The translations under genes and the position numbers were made by a program. Below are positions 1 to 6,467 of a stretch of 64,000 nt of DNA, one piece after another (position 1 is the stretch's first letter; each line of letters starts with the position of its first letter). Below the pieces are notes generated by a model, which searched no databases, had not been told where the DNA came from, and saw nothing but the letters and a program-made list of their open reading frames with translations. This DNA comes from Clostridiaceae bacterium (GTDB lineage: Bacteria; Bacillota; Clostridia; Lachnospirales; Lachnospiraceae): NCBI GenBank assembly GCA_910575435.1, contig CAJTGI010000004.1, forward strand, positions 124,001 through 188,000, read 5' to 3'.

Positions 1-518
1 AATTCCTTATATTGCTCTGGATATCTTTCGTTCAGTTCCTTTTGGAACTGAGCATCTGTAAGCTTGTCCATACCAGAATTCCTTATGTACTCCTCTGTCG
101 TCACCTTTCCGTCCTTTTCATTGAAGTGCCTTGCCCGAAGCGTTTCCAAGACGCTTTCCATCCGGGCTGCAGAAGATGTGTGATACATAATCTGTACGAT
201 GTCCTTATCAGGAGCGGCACTATATGGTGGCATTTTAAGATAATAGATTCCATGCTTTTTTGCCAGTTTCTCAAATCGCTTTAAATTCTCCTGGCTAATT
301 TTTACATAAGACATATTCCAATCCATTTTCAGCATTTTTTTCATCGGATTGATTCCTCTCGCCCTTCCCGTCCTCACCCGGTTGTATTTCATAGCACAGT
401 ATATCGTCTTTGCAAGCCTTCCCAATGTTTTCAGCGATTCCTTGCCTGCGGATGCGCCAAACTTCATTCCTTCCATCGTAATGGATATGATCCTTGTCAG
501 GTCATAAACTTCTTCCAT
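1..518 (-). CDS. PcfB-like (DUF3801) conjugation protein, 3' end cut by window edge
   Basis: The frame is open from an ATG at 518 (SD AGGTGA) to the left edge, giving at least 172 residues. The N-terminal stretch (ITMEGMKFGASAGKESLKTLGRL) followed by a basic region and a lone small alpha/beta domain (KLAKKHGIYYLKM) resembles the PcfB/DUF3801 family. These proteins are found in conjugative elements of Firmicutes, commonly beside the VirD4-type coupling protein. By inference it works with the relaxosome or the coupling protein, which would lie off the window to the left. It is the last gene seen of a minus-strand transfer operon and is preceded by one of three identical-looking leader hairpins (557-581). 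The family assignment rests on remembered pattern, not on a search. Confidence 0.6.
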   Translation of the reverse strand, partial: MEEVYDLTRIISITMEGMKFGASAGKESLKTLGRLAKTIYCAMKYNRVRTGRARGINPMKKMLKMDWNMSYVKISQENLKRFEKLAKKHGIYYLKMPPYSAAPDKDIVQIMYHTSSAARMESVLETLRARHFNEKDGKVTTEEYIRNSGMDKLTDAQFQKELNERYPEQYKE

Positions 519-556
519 AAAATATCACCTTTCCTCTCCATCATTATTTTCCAATC

Positions 557-581
557 GCTTTGCGCCATGCTGTCGCAAAGC
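557..581 (-). promoter_or_regulatory. leader hairpin, copy 1 (upstream of PcfB-like gene)
   Basis: In gene sense the arms GCTTTGCG and CGCAAAGC enclose the loop ACAGCATGG. The hairpin lies 38 bases upstream of the start at 518. It matches copies at 1918-1942 and 2331-2352, each just in front of a gene of the same operon. It may be an RNA or DNA binding site; the partner is unknown. Confidence 0.7.
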
Positions 582-597
582 CAGCCTCCTTGGCATC

Positions 598-1908
598 TTA
601 TGATTGCGACAAGATCAGCAGATTTTCCAGCTCCGCCTCCGTGGCATCCCGAATTACCAGGTCATAGAGGTATTCATTGGAAAAATTTCCGAATAGTTTC
701 TTGAAGGCATTCACTTTTGATGCCCCTGCCTTTTTATCCAGCAGACGCTTGAGGAGGAATTCCCTCTGGGCATCCGAATCCTTGCCCAAGAATCGCCGCT
801 TCTCCATGGCCAGGAGCCTGGCAGCGGCTGACATCAGCCTCTTGTACCTCCTAGGGGCTTCCTCCTCGCTGCGGAAAGTCTCTTCCTCTATGGGGGCGCT
901 TTCATCCATCGGAGACAATCCCGTTGCATCCGCCATATCTTCATCCGGCAAGGCCGCATCAGAAGCCTCTGCTTTCCCAGCCACATCCTCTGCTTCCCTT
1001 TCCTGCCCGGCATCCAGAAAAGTTTCTGGCCCGCCATCCTCTAAAGTTGGCATGAATCCTTCCACAAATCCATCTTCCGCAGATAGTTCGGGTACGTCAT
1101 CCAGTTCCGGCACCAGGGCTTCCCCTTCTCCCATAGGATCATCTCCCAATTCCCTTTCAGGCATTTCTTCCTTTGAATGGACATCTTCCTCATCATATTC
1201 CGCCTTTGGCAGCCATGATTCATCAAAGAACATTTCCTCCGGCTCTTCCCTTTCCTCTGATTCCATCCTGGCTGCCGCCTCCCCTTCCGTTTCAGCCAGC
1301 ATGGAGGGCGCATTGCCAGAAAGCCCGGCATGTTCCATGGCATGCTCCATCCTTTCCAAACATTTCTCCATCCTTGCAAGCAGGCCATCCATTTCCCCCC
1401 TGCCCCTCTCCATCCCATCTGCCAGCCCGTCCAGCAATAGCATTCGATTCCTTTCCTTATTCTCCATTCTCTCCATGAACCCACCAATCTTTTCATCCAG
1501 ATATAAATGGATGTCATATGGCGTTCTTGCTATTTCCATGCCCTTTTGGAACATTTCATGGGGAATCCCGGCCGATGCCGCCCTCTCCATCTCTTCAAGG
1601 TACAGCACCACCCTGTCTTCCCTCTCCTCCAGGATGCCCTGGACGGATTCCATCCATGAGGCGGGCAGGCTTCCCTGCACCAGCCTATTGACCTTGTCAA
1701 TGATGGCTCGGGAATTTACCGACTTGAGAGGATGCCCTGCCAGATAGTCCAGCACGTCCCCCCTTGCCGCCCCATATTTTTCCAAGTGCTCTGCCAGAAG
1801 ATACATCAGGTTGTTGCTGGCATCTGCCGCATCCTTCTTGATCTTCCCAATCAATTTCCATCTCTCATCGCCACTCCTCACAATCTGGCTCCCTTCCAAG
1901 ATCACCAT
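598..1908 (-). CDS. large acidic protein of the conjugative element, function unknown
   Basis: This is a 436-residue protein not recognised as a named family. The N-terminal ~200 residues are predicted mostly helical, with a Met/Glu/Arg-rich coiled-coil-like stretch. The middle (~200-350) is very rich in Glu, Asp, Ala and Pro and is probably disordered. The C-terminal ~90 residues are basic and helical (RRYKRLMSAAARLLAMEKRR onward). The frame can be extended to an ATG at 1959, but that start has no SD and would translate the conserved leader hairpin. The ATG at 1908 has GGAGAGG directly upstream and follows the hairpin exactly as in the mobC gene, so I prefer it. It lies between mobC-like and pcfB-like genes, which suggests a role in transfer, perhaps as a linker or scaffold. 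Confidence 0.7.
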   Translation of the reverse strand: MVILEGSQIVRSGDERWKLIGKIKKDAADASNNLMYLLAEHLEKYGAARGDVLDYLAGHPLKSVNSRAIIDKVNRLVQGSLPASWMESVQGILEEREDRVVLYLEEMERAASAGIPHEMFQKGMEIARTPYDIHLYLDEKIGGFMERMENKERNRMLLLDGLADGMERGRGEMDGLLARMEKCLERMEHAMEHAGLSGNAPSMLAETEGEAAARMESEEREEPEEMFFDESWLPKAEYDEEDVHSKEEMPERELGDDPMGEGEALVPELDDVPELSAEDGFVEGFMPTLEDGGPETFLDAGQEREAEDVAGKAEASDAALPDEDMADATGLSPMDESAPIEEETFRSEEEAPRRYKRLMSAAARLLAMEKRRFLGKDSDAQREFLLKRLLDKKAGASKVNAFKKLFGNFSNEYLYDLVIRDATEAELENLLILSQS

Positions 1909-1917
1909 CTCCTCTCC

Positions 1918-1942
1918 GCTTTGCGCCATCCTGTCGCAAAGC
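1918..1942 (-). promoter_or_regulatory. leader hairpin, copy 2 (upstream of acidic protein gene)
   Basis: It has the same 8-bp arms (GCTTTGCG / CGCAAAGC) as copy 1, with loop ACAGGATGG. It ends about 10 bases before the preferred ATG at 1908 and abuts the SD sequence, so formation of the stem could affect translation initiation. Confidence 0.7.
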
Positions 1943-1967
1943 CAAACTTCCTGATTCATTCACGTTA

Positions 1968-2318
1968 TTAATTTGCCGGAAATACCTCGTCCACCTTTTC
2001 TATGACCCGCTCCATGAGCCTTCTCAAGTCCTCCTTCTGCTCTATAGAGTAGAAATTATTATGGTAATCCCTCACGATCTGGTTGATGTTATTTCCAATC
2101 TTGCTGATTTCGTGGATGCAGCGGTTCCGCATCTGCCTCTCCTCCAGGGACTGGAAGGACGGGGCCTGCCCCATGTCCCTGGCAATCAGCCTGCGGACAT
2201 ATTCGCTAGGCCTAATCCCGCACTCATGCGCCCTCTGGTCAATATGCCTCCGCTCCCCTGCCCTGAGACGGCCATGGAAGTCTCTGGTAAGCCCCGCTCC
2301 CTTTCCCTTCAACCGCAA
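1968..2318 (-). CDS. mobC: MobC-like relaxosome accessory protein
   Basis: This is a 116-residue basic protein with a start of the ribbon-helix-helix type and the family signature IGNNINQIVRDYHNN near residue 75. That signature is typical of MobC/bacterial mobilisation proteins, which bind near oriT and help the relaxase nick. The chosen start is TTG at 2318 with a strong GGGAGGTGA ribosome site; no ATG fits as well. The gene directly follows leader hairpin copy 3 and is followed by the acidic protein gene. Unusually, it is about 4 kb downstream of the relaxase gene (6468-7871), with oriT in between. Confidence 0.8.
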   Translation of the reverse strand: MRLKGKGAGLTRDFHGRLRAGERRHIDQRAHECGIRPSEYVRRLIARDMGQAPSFQSLEERQMRNRCIHEISKIGNNINQIVRDYHNNFYSIEQKEDLRRLMERVIEKVDEVFPAN

Positions 2319-2330
2319 TCACCTCCCTAA

Positions 2331-2352
2331 CTTTGCGCCATTCTGTCGCAAA
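2331..2352 (-). promoter_or_regulatory. leader hairpin, copy 3 (upstream of mobC)
   Basis: In gene sense the arms are TTTGCG and CGCAAA with loop ACAGAATGG. The mobC SD (GGGAGG) follows within a few bases, giving the same arrangement as copy 2. Confidence 0.7.
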
Positions 2353-2502
2353 CTTTCAAATACTCAATACTCACTGGCACCTATTATTCTAAATGAAATC
2401 AGATTATCCATGCGACACATTTCTGGAAACTAATCCGCAAAAACGACTGATTTATGCAAAAAATAGTAGAATGCTCTAGACTGTTCCCATTCCATTTACA
2501 CA

Positions 2503-2546
2503 CAAAAAAGAACCATGCAGTTTCTCCCTGAAACCACTTGGTTCTC
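2503..2546 (-). terminator. probable Rho-independent terminator after the AT-rich gene pair
   Basis: On the minus strand GAACCA...GTTTC pairs with GAAAC...TGGTTC around a short AGGGA loop and is followed by a run of Ts. It closes the 3408-2613 pair and separates it from mobC. Confidence 0.6.
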
Positions 2547-2612
2547 CCGCTGGTTTTTCTATGATACCCATAGTTTAAATGTGAATTGTTTGAAAGATTA
2601 ATTATTAACTCA

Positions 2613-2960
2613 TTATTCAGGCAATTCATCTTCATTTTTTTTCAAAAAAATATCTAATGCTTTATTTTCCTCCATTTTTGAATCTTTAGAATCTACTGCT
2701 TCCAACATTTTCTGAATATTTTCATATTTTTTCAACTCTTTTCTCAGTTCCTCGTTTTCTTTCAAAACCTTTTCATATTTCGGCTTTATTCCGTTTGCCT
2801 CTCCCATTTTAAGAGGAATATAAAATTTATTAAAGATAAACGAAGTAAAAAACACAGACAATATTACGGACAAAAAAATCAATGCAATAATTACCGTTAT
2901 ATTATTCTTTGCAAATTCTGAACCAAAAAATTTAGCCATCTCTTCAAAAAAGCCCAACAT
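2613..2960 (-). CDS. small membrane-anchored coiled-coil protein, unknown
   Basis: This is a 115-residue protein. A short amphipathic N-terminus is followed by one strongly hydrophobic segment (ITVIIALIFLSVILSVFF, residues ~20-37). The cytosolic tail is probably coiled coil (YEKVLKENEELRKELKKYE) with an acidic C-terminus. The start at 2960 has an AAGGTAGAAG ribosome site; a longer reading to 3008 would lie mostly inside the neighbouring gene. It overlaps the end of the 2944-3408 gene by 17 bases, so the two are probably translationally coupled. The stretch is clearly more AT-rich than the rest of the element. The family is not recognised; a TM plus coiled-coil effector of a two-gene accessory or defence system is one possibility. 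Confidence 0.65.
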   Translation of the reverse strand: MLGFFEEMAKFFGSEFAKNNITVIIALIFLSVILSVFFTSFIFNKFYIPLKMGEANGIKPKYEKVLKENEELRKELKKYENIQKMLEAVDSKDSKMEENKALDIFLKKNEDELPE

Positions 2961-3408
2961 GTCTTCTACCTTTTTTATGTATAGTATTTTCGCATAACGT
3001 TTCAGCAATCATCATCATGGACTCTTTGCTTAAATCCCAATATTTCAGAGAATATCTAAATCTTTGTAAATATTCCTCATCATCTATGCTAAAGCATTTA
3101 TCATCGCCATATTTTCTTGATATGTATTCTCTGGATGCCGACAAAATCATATATGCCGCAAAACCACAGTTTATATTCAGTTCGCATTGTACTTCCTCCT
3201 TAGGATTAGTTATCAAAAACGGCTTAAATTTCAATATCCAAAATGCAACCAATGCCGCCTCTCGCACTTCGTTCAAAATAGTTCCGTGAAAAATCATATA
3301 ATAATCTCTTCTTTTATCCACACGTATGTTAATTTCATTTACTAACTTAAAATCAAACTGTACATTCTCCGTATTAACTCCTGCAACCTTTGCATATGCT
3401 TCAAACAT
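2944..3408 (-). CDS. uncharacterised 154-aa protein, partner of the small membrane protein
   Basis: This soluble-looking mixed alpha/beta protein is not recognised as a known family. It has no signal peptide or membrane segment. Visible features are a charged first half (NIRVDKRRDYYMIFHG), a helical middle containing the only paired cysteines (CELNINCGF) and a Lys/Arg/His-rich tail. The start at 3408 has only a weak SD, so a slightly different start is possible. It is the first gene of a two-gene unit with the membrane protein at 2613-2960 and shares its high AT content, unlike the transfer genes on either side. The pair looks like cargo of the mobile element. Confidence 0.6.
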   Translation of the reverse strand: MFEAYAKVAGVNTENVQFDFKLVNEINIRVDKRRDYYMIFHGTILNEVREAALVAFWILKFKPFLITNPKEEVQCELNINCGFAAYMILSASREYISRKYGDDKCFSIDDEEYLQRFRYSLKYWDLSKESMMMIAETLCENTIHKKGRRHVGLF

Positions 3409-3780
3409 CTCAAATTTTTATAAAAATAATAATAATAAAAGTAAAATATTGTTGTCTAATGTATAATCTGTTCTTCCGATATCTTCTAAGTATCTCCTAA
3501 AAAATTCCTGGCAGACTGCTCCTATTCCCTCGCCATCATCCTATTCCCCTCCTCCCATTCTGCCAACGGCATCCCGATATCCTTCCACCATTCATTAAAT
3601 AAACGCCTGGCACGCCGACTTCATTCTGCCCCAATGCTACCGCCATTCTTCCATCATCCTTCCCACAGGCGGCAGATTGCGCATTCTCCTGACATCCTCC
3701 CATGAATCTACTCATGCGCTCCCCATATTCTCCTAGCATCCCTCCATCACCTTCCCATCATGCTACATTCTGCCGCCCCC
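3409..3780. other. non-coding stretch between cargo pair and oriT
   Basis: No convincing gene was found. The first ~70 bases next to 3408 are AT-rich with ATT triplet repeats and could hold the promoter of the cargo pair (TTAGACA and TATACAT motifs on the minus strand). From ~3520 to 3780 the minus strand is strikingly purine-rich with several imperfect ATGATGG/GGAAGG repeats beside the predicted oriT. A 67-codon frame at 3536-3739 falls in this repeat-rich sequence and is not credible. Confidence 0.4.
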
Positions 3781-3810
3781 GCCCGAAAATGCCACGTTAT
3801 TAACGCAGCA

Positions 3811-3868
3811 TATTTCGGGCAAGATACGCATTTGTGACACAAATGCACTTGTCAGGGGGACACCCCCT
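3811..3868 (-). other. oriT: predicted origin of transfer (oriT) with nic site
   Basis: On the minus strand the motif TATCTTGCCCG (3816-3826) strongly resembles the nick region of MobP/IncP-type origins (TATCCTG|CCCG). The predicted nick falls between 3820 and 3819. Directly 5' of it is a perfect inverted repeat, GCATTTGTG-T-CACAAATGC (3828-3846), as expected for relaxase recognition. A second G/C-rich inverted repeat (3854-3868) follows. The element encodes a MobP relaxase and a MobC protein, which fits. Confidence 0.6.
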
Positions 3869-3948
3869 AAAACCCCCGGATATACATAGCAAGCCGGGAC
3901 TTAGCCCGCCACCAATAAGCATAGATACAGCCTTTCAAGCATAAACGA

Positions 3949-3975
3949 AAATTGCCAGGGAAACTCTCTGGCAAT
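3949..3975 (-). terminator. hairpin with T tail near oriT
   Basis: ATTGCCAG and CTGGCAAT form an 8-bp stem with a 9-base loop. On the minus strand it is followed by TTTTCG. It may end transcription before oriT. Confidence 0.35.
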
Positions 3976-4608
3976 CTAATTTCCGCCATTTGCTTATCCC
4001 CTACATTGGCACATGAAGCTATCCTCTGCCATGCTCTCCATGAGAAGCATATGACCTCCCTCCGTCATATGGCTTCCCATAATTCTGCCTTAATTGTTCA
4101 TCATCAGATGCCAGCAGCAGGGGCAAGGGTTTCCGCATAGCGGAGCCCTGCTCCCTTGCGGCGGCTGCTGGCCATCTGATACCCTGCACCAGGCAGAATA
4201 AAAATCTCCCCGCAAACATCCCGGAAACAAAAAAGCCCTGACAGACTTGATTTCCGATCAGTACTTGCCCTCTCTATGCCCCGCCGCATCCTGGAACTGC
4301 CTCCTGCACGGAACAGAGAATTATTCCTAGCAGGACAAAACTGAAAGAATTTCTCCCCCATCCTGCATCTGCCTGGGACAAAGACTTATTTTAGAGACAG
4401 GATGCATCATAATAGAGGCAATATGCTCTCTCCAAAAAAGCCCCTCCAAGCCCCAAAATAAAGGAAAACCATTAGCATGCGCCCGGATAGAAAATAGACT
4501 GTGCTACGCCTGAAACACCCAAGAAAATAGACCTCTCTGAAAAATTCCTCCGCCATAATGGACTTTCCATCCAAAAACAACCACCAATTTAGACCATAAA
4601 GACACCAA
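3976..4608. other. non-coding stretch upstream of oriT
   Basis: No gene was recognised. It contains a further 8-bp inverted repeat (CATATGAC / GTCATATG, 4048-4071). The short open frames on both strands lack good ribosome sites or family features. Confidence 0.35.
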
Positions 4609-4651
4609 AAAAATGCCTTCCGGCCAGAATCGCATCCCGGCCGGAAGGCAT
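4606..4651 (-). terminator. strong Rho-independent terminator of the winged-helix gene
   Basis: Thirteen-base arms (ATGCCTTCCGGCC / GGCCGGAAGGCAT) surround a short loop and are followed by seven Ts on the minus strand. It lies 94 bases after the stop codon at 4745. A second 9-bp hairpin (AGATAGTTC / GAACTATCT, 4691-4714) lies between. Confidence 0.85.
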
Positions 4652-4744
4652 CCGCTACAGGTCAGGCAGAAAAAATGCCCGATCCGCTCAAGATAGTTCT
4701 TTTCCGAACTATCTAATTAATTTCCCCCATGAAAACAAAGCCCC

Positions 4745-5575
4745 TCAAATTTCCAGAAGCCCTTTTAAAGCCTTATGTACAAACCTGGCATTCAGCCTCT
4801 TCCCAGGCAGTTCCGCATTCGCCCGGATAGCCTCTCCCAATGGCCCAGTACCCTGATCCTGCCCAAACCGAGCCCTATACTGCTTCAGCAGGAAGGCCGT
4901 ATCCTCGACCTCCTTCTGTACTGATTGCATCCTCCCCCTCCTGCAACAATTAGAAACGAACTTCTCCATCCAGACGCTTTCCATCCCCCCTGTCTGCCTG
5001 GCCTCGAACACGCTGTGCTTGTATGTTATGTAATACAGCCCCCTCTTGATTCCCACAGAAAAGAAATGCCGCAGGGAATGCAGATAGGAGCGCACGACCC
5101 TCTTCGTGACTCCCAGCATGGCTGCAAACTTATCATAAAAAGTGCTAGTCCCAATGCAGTAGGAACTGCTGTTCTCATGGGTAATCTTAAGGAAGTACAT
5201 CAGCATCCACTTCTCCCTAGCCTTCAATTTCTGGAACCGGGAGGATCGAAAGACTTTCCTATGCAGATTGACATATCCCTCGTGCCATGCGCCATCATAA
5301 CTGAAATCATTCCCCAGAATCACAATATCCCAGTCGCTCCGATCGCCCTTCTCCGCCCGGATGATCCCCCTACCCTCAAGCCCCCTCATTGCCGTATAGA
5401 AAGACTGCTTGCAGATGCCAGCACCCTCTTCCACATCCCTGTGATGAACGCCGACAACGCACCCCTTCAGATTCTGAAAGCGTGCGACATAAAGCAAAAA
5501 ATCCATCTCAATGGAACTGACATTCCGCATCCGCTCCAATAAGCCATATTTTATCTGCATATCCCATGTCCTCAT
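4745..5575 (-). CDS. winged-helix protein, possible replication initiator of the element
   Basis: This is a 276-residue protein. The N-terminal half (about 10-90) has the pattern of a winged helix: a helix that keeps hydrophobic spacing, then DVEEGAGICKQSFYTAMRGLEGRGII as the recognition helix and wing. A second HTH-like segment follows (~140-185, FYDKFAAMLGVTKRVVRSYL). Two tandem winged helices are a feature of many plasmid initiators and of DnaD-like proteins, and the gene sits between par/relaxase genes and oriT. The role is inferred and could instead be transcriptional regulation. It has its own strong terminator. The 5' leader is long and contains stable hairpins and a tRNA-like sequence. 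The SD before the chosen start is weak; ATG at 5560 is an alternative. Confidence 0.65.
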   Translation of the reverse strand: MRTWDMQIKYGLLERMRNVSSIEMDFLLYVARFQNLKGCVVGVHHRDVEEGAGICKQSFYTAMRGLEGRGIIRAEKGDRSDWDIVILGNDFSYDGAWHEGYVNLHRKVFRSSRFQKLKAREKWMLMYFLKITHENSSSYCIGTSTFYDKFAAMLGVTKRVVRSYLHSLRHFFSVGIKRGLYYITYKHSVFEARQTGGMESVWMEKFVSNCCRRGRMQSVQKEVEDTAFLLKQYRARFGQDQGTGPLGEAIRANAELPGKRLNARFVHKALKGLLEI

Positions 5576-5743
5576 TCTTAATTTGGAATCATTGACAGTT
5601 TTACATCCACCTTGCCATGCGGATGAGCCTTGTCCTACTGTCGGGTCAAGCCCGTAGGTTAGTCAAGAGTCGTCATCTGACTTGACACATATCAGTTCCC
5701 TTCCTGCCAGGAACACCCCGTCGCACCAGCCCTCTGCTATTGA
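5576..5743 (-). other. structured leader of the winged-helix gene
   Basis: No gene was found. On the minus strand several self-complementary blocks follow one another: TTCCTG/CAGGAA, GTCAAG/CTTGAC, and CCTAC-GGG...CCC-GTAGG. Together they look like a folded 5' untranslated region or an antisense-control region of a replication gene. Confidence 0.4.
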
Positions 5744-5892
5744 GGCGGAATCGAACCGCCCTTATTGTTGCGGTTAGGATTTGCACCTAACATTACGTGC
5801 CCCGCTGTTCTGTAGGCAACTGTCCAGCAACTGCAATCCAATGCACGTACCCCTCATACATCTTGTGTGTCTACCTATTCCACCACGCAACA
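5744..5892 (-). ncRNA. tRNA-like region (degenerate class II tRNA plus a second T-arm)
   Basis: Read on the minus strand, 5892-5766 has acceptor-like arms TGTTGCG / CGCAACA (7 of 7 paired). The D-arm GTGGAATAGGTAGACAC resembles that of tRNA-Leu. A T-arm with a 6-bp stem and loop TGCAAAT is present. Between D-arm and T-arm is a long arm with stem TACGTGC / GCACGTA. No proper 5-bp anticodon stem-loop is visible and the total is 127 nt, far too long for a tRNA. Just downstream (5760-5744) lies a second, canonical T-arm (GGCGG-TTCGATT-CCGCC) followed by CAATAGCA, without a matching 5' acceptor strand. It is not a normal tRNA gene; it may be a tRNA relic or a tRNA-mimicking RNA. Confidence 0.45.
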
Positions 5893-5908
5893 TTTACACT
5901 TTTTCACT

Positions 5909-6163
5909 CTATCTCCTAATATCCCTAGTATCTGATTCCACTATCTCTGCCTTATGGCGCATGTCCCAGGCAGAAAAGGTTTCCTTAAAATTCCCTTCTG
6001 CCTGGCACAGGAACATGTCATCATATATCTTCAGGACGGTAAAATGACGATAAATCTTCCCATTATGATCCTTGCTATTGCTCTGTCGCATCTTAACTTT
6101 AAAATGGGTTCCCGGTGCATAAGCACTCTTTAACTCCTGAAAAATGCCATCTCGATATGTCAT
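5909..6163 (-). CDS. small protein of the mobile element, unknown
   Basis: This is an 84-residue, basic, beta-rich protein (FKVKMRQSNSKDHNGKIYRHFTVLKIYDDMFLC) that could fold as a small barrel. No family is recognised. It overlaps the stop of the upstream gene by four bases (ATGA), so the two are coupled. It is the last gene of the ParA-ParB-relaxase operon before the tRNA-like region. Confidence 0.6.
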   Translation of the reverse strand: MTYRDGIFQELKSAYAPGTHFKVKMRQSNSKDHNGKIYRHFTVLKIYDDMFLCQAEGNFKETFSAWDMRHKAEIVESDTRDIRR

Positions 6164-6456
6164 CCATCCTCCCCCTGTTCCCCGAAAACATCTACCTTGT
6201 CATCTTCTTCATAGCGCTTTATAAAATCCAGATTATCCCCGGCATCGCCTGAATCCCCCTCTTTCCCGATTTCTTCCGTTTGCCCCATCTCCTCCAGGCA
6301 TACAGAGTTAATAAATCCTTCATTCCTAAGTATCAACTGGATGATTGCCTGGCTCTGGTTAAAATTGGTATAATTCTGATATCTCCCTAGAAGCGTTAAA
6401 GCCTCTTTCTCCATACCAGACGTTTCCGGGTGGAAAGTAACTGTTAATTTTTTCAT
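6160..6456 (-). CDS. small protein downstream of relaxase, possible RHH-like DNA-binding protein
   Basis: This is a 98-residue protein. The first 50 residues start with a beta-strand-like KKLTVTFHP followed by two helices (EALTLLGRYQNY, NQSQAIIQLILRN), the order seen in ribbon-helix-helix proteins. The second half is acidic and probably disordered. It starts 12 bases after the relaxase stop, with a good SD. A relaxosome or partition accessory role is inferred only from position. Confidence 0.6.
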   Translation of the reverse strand: MKKLTVTFHPETSGMEKEALTLLGRYQNYTNFNQSQAIIQLILRNEGFINSVCLEEMGQTEEIGKEGDSGDAGDNLDFIKRYEEDDKVDVFGEQGEDG

Positions 6457-6467
6457 GCCTCTTACCT

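Noticed and set aside
677-1747. Plus-strand open frame of 356 codons opposite the acidic-protein gene
   Set aside because: The Ser/Pro-rich translation is the mirror of Glu/Gly-rich codons on the other strand. It has no ribosome site and no family features.
1909-1959. Upstream start for the acidic-protein gene
   Set aside because: It has no SD, and it would translate a leader hairpin that occurs in the same place before two other genes where it is not translated.
3536-3739. 67-codon minus-strand frame
   Set aside because: It falls in purine-rich repetitive sequence next to oriT and has no recognisable protein features.
5766-5892. Ordinary tRNA-Leu gene
   Set aside because: Acceptor, D- and T-arms are present, but there is no anticodon stem-loop and the length is 127 nt.
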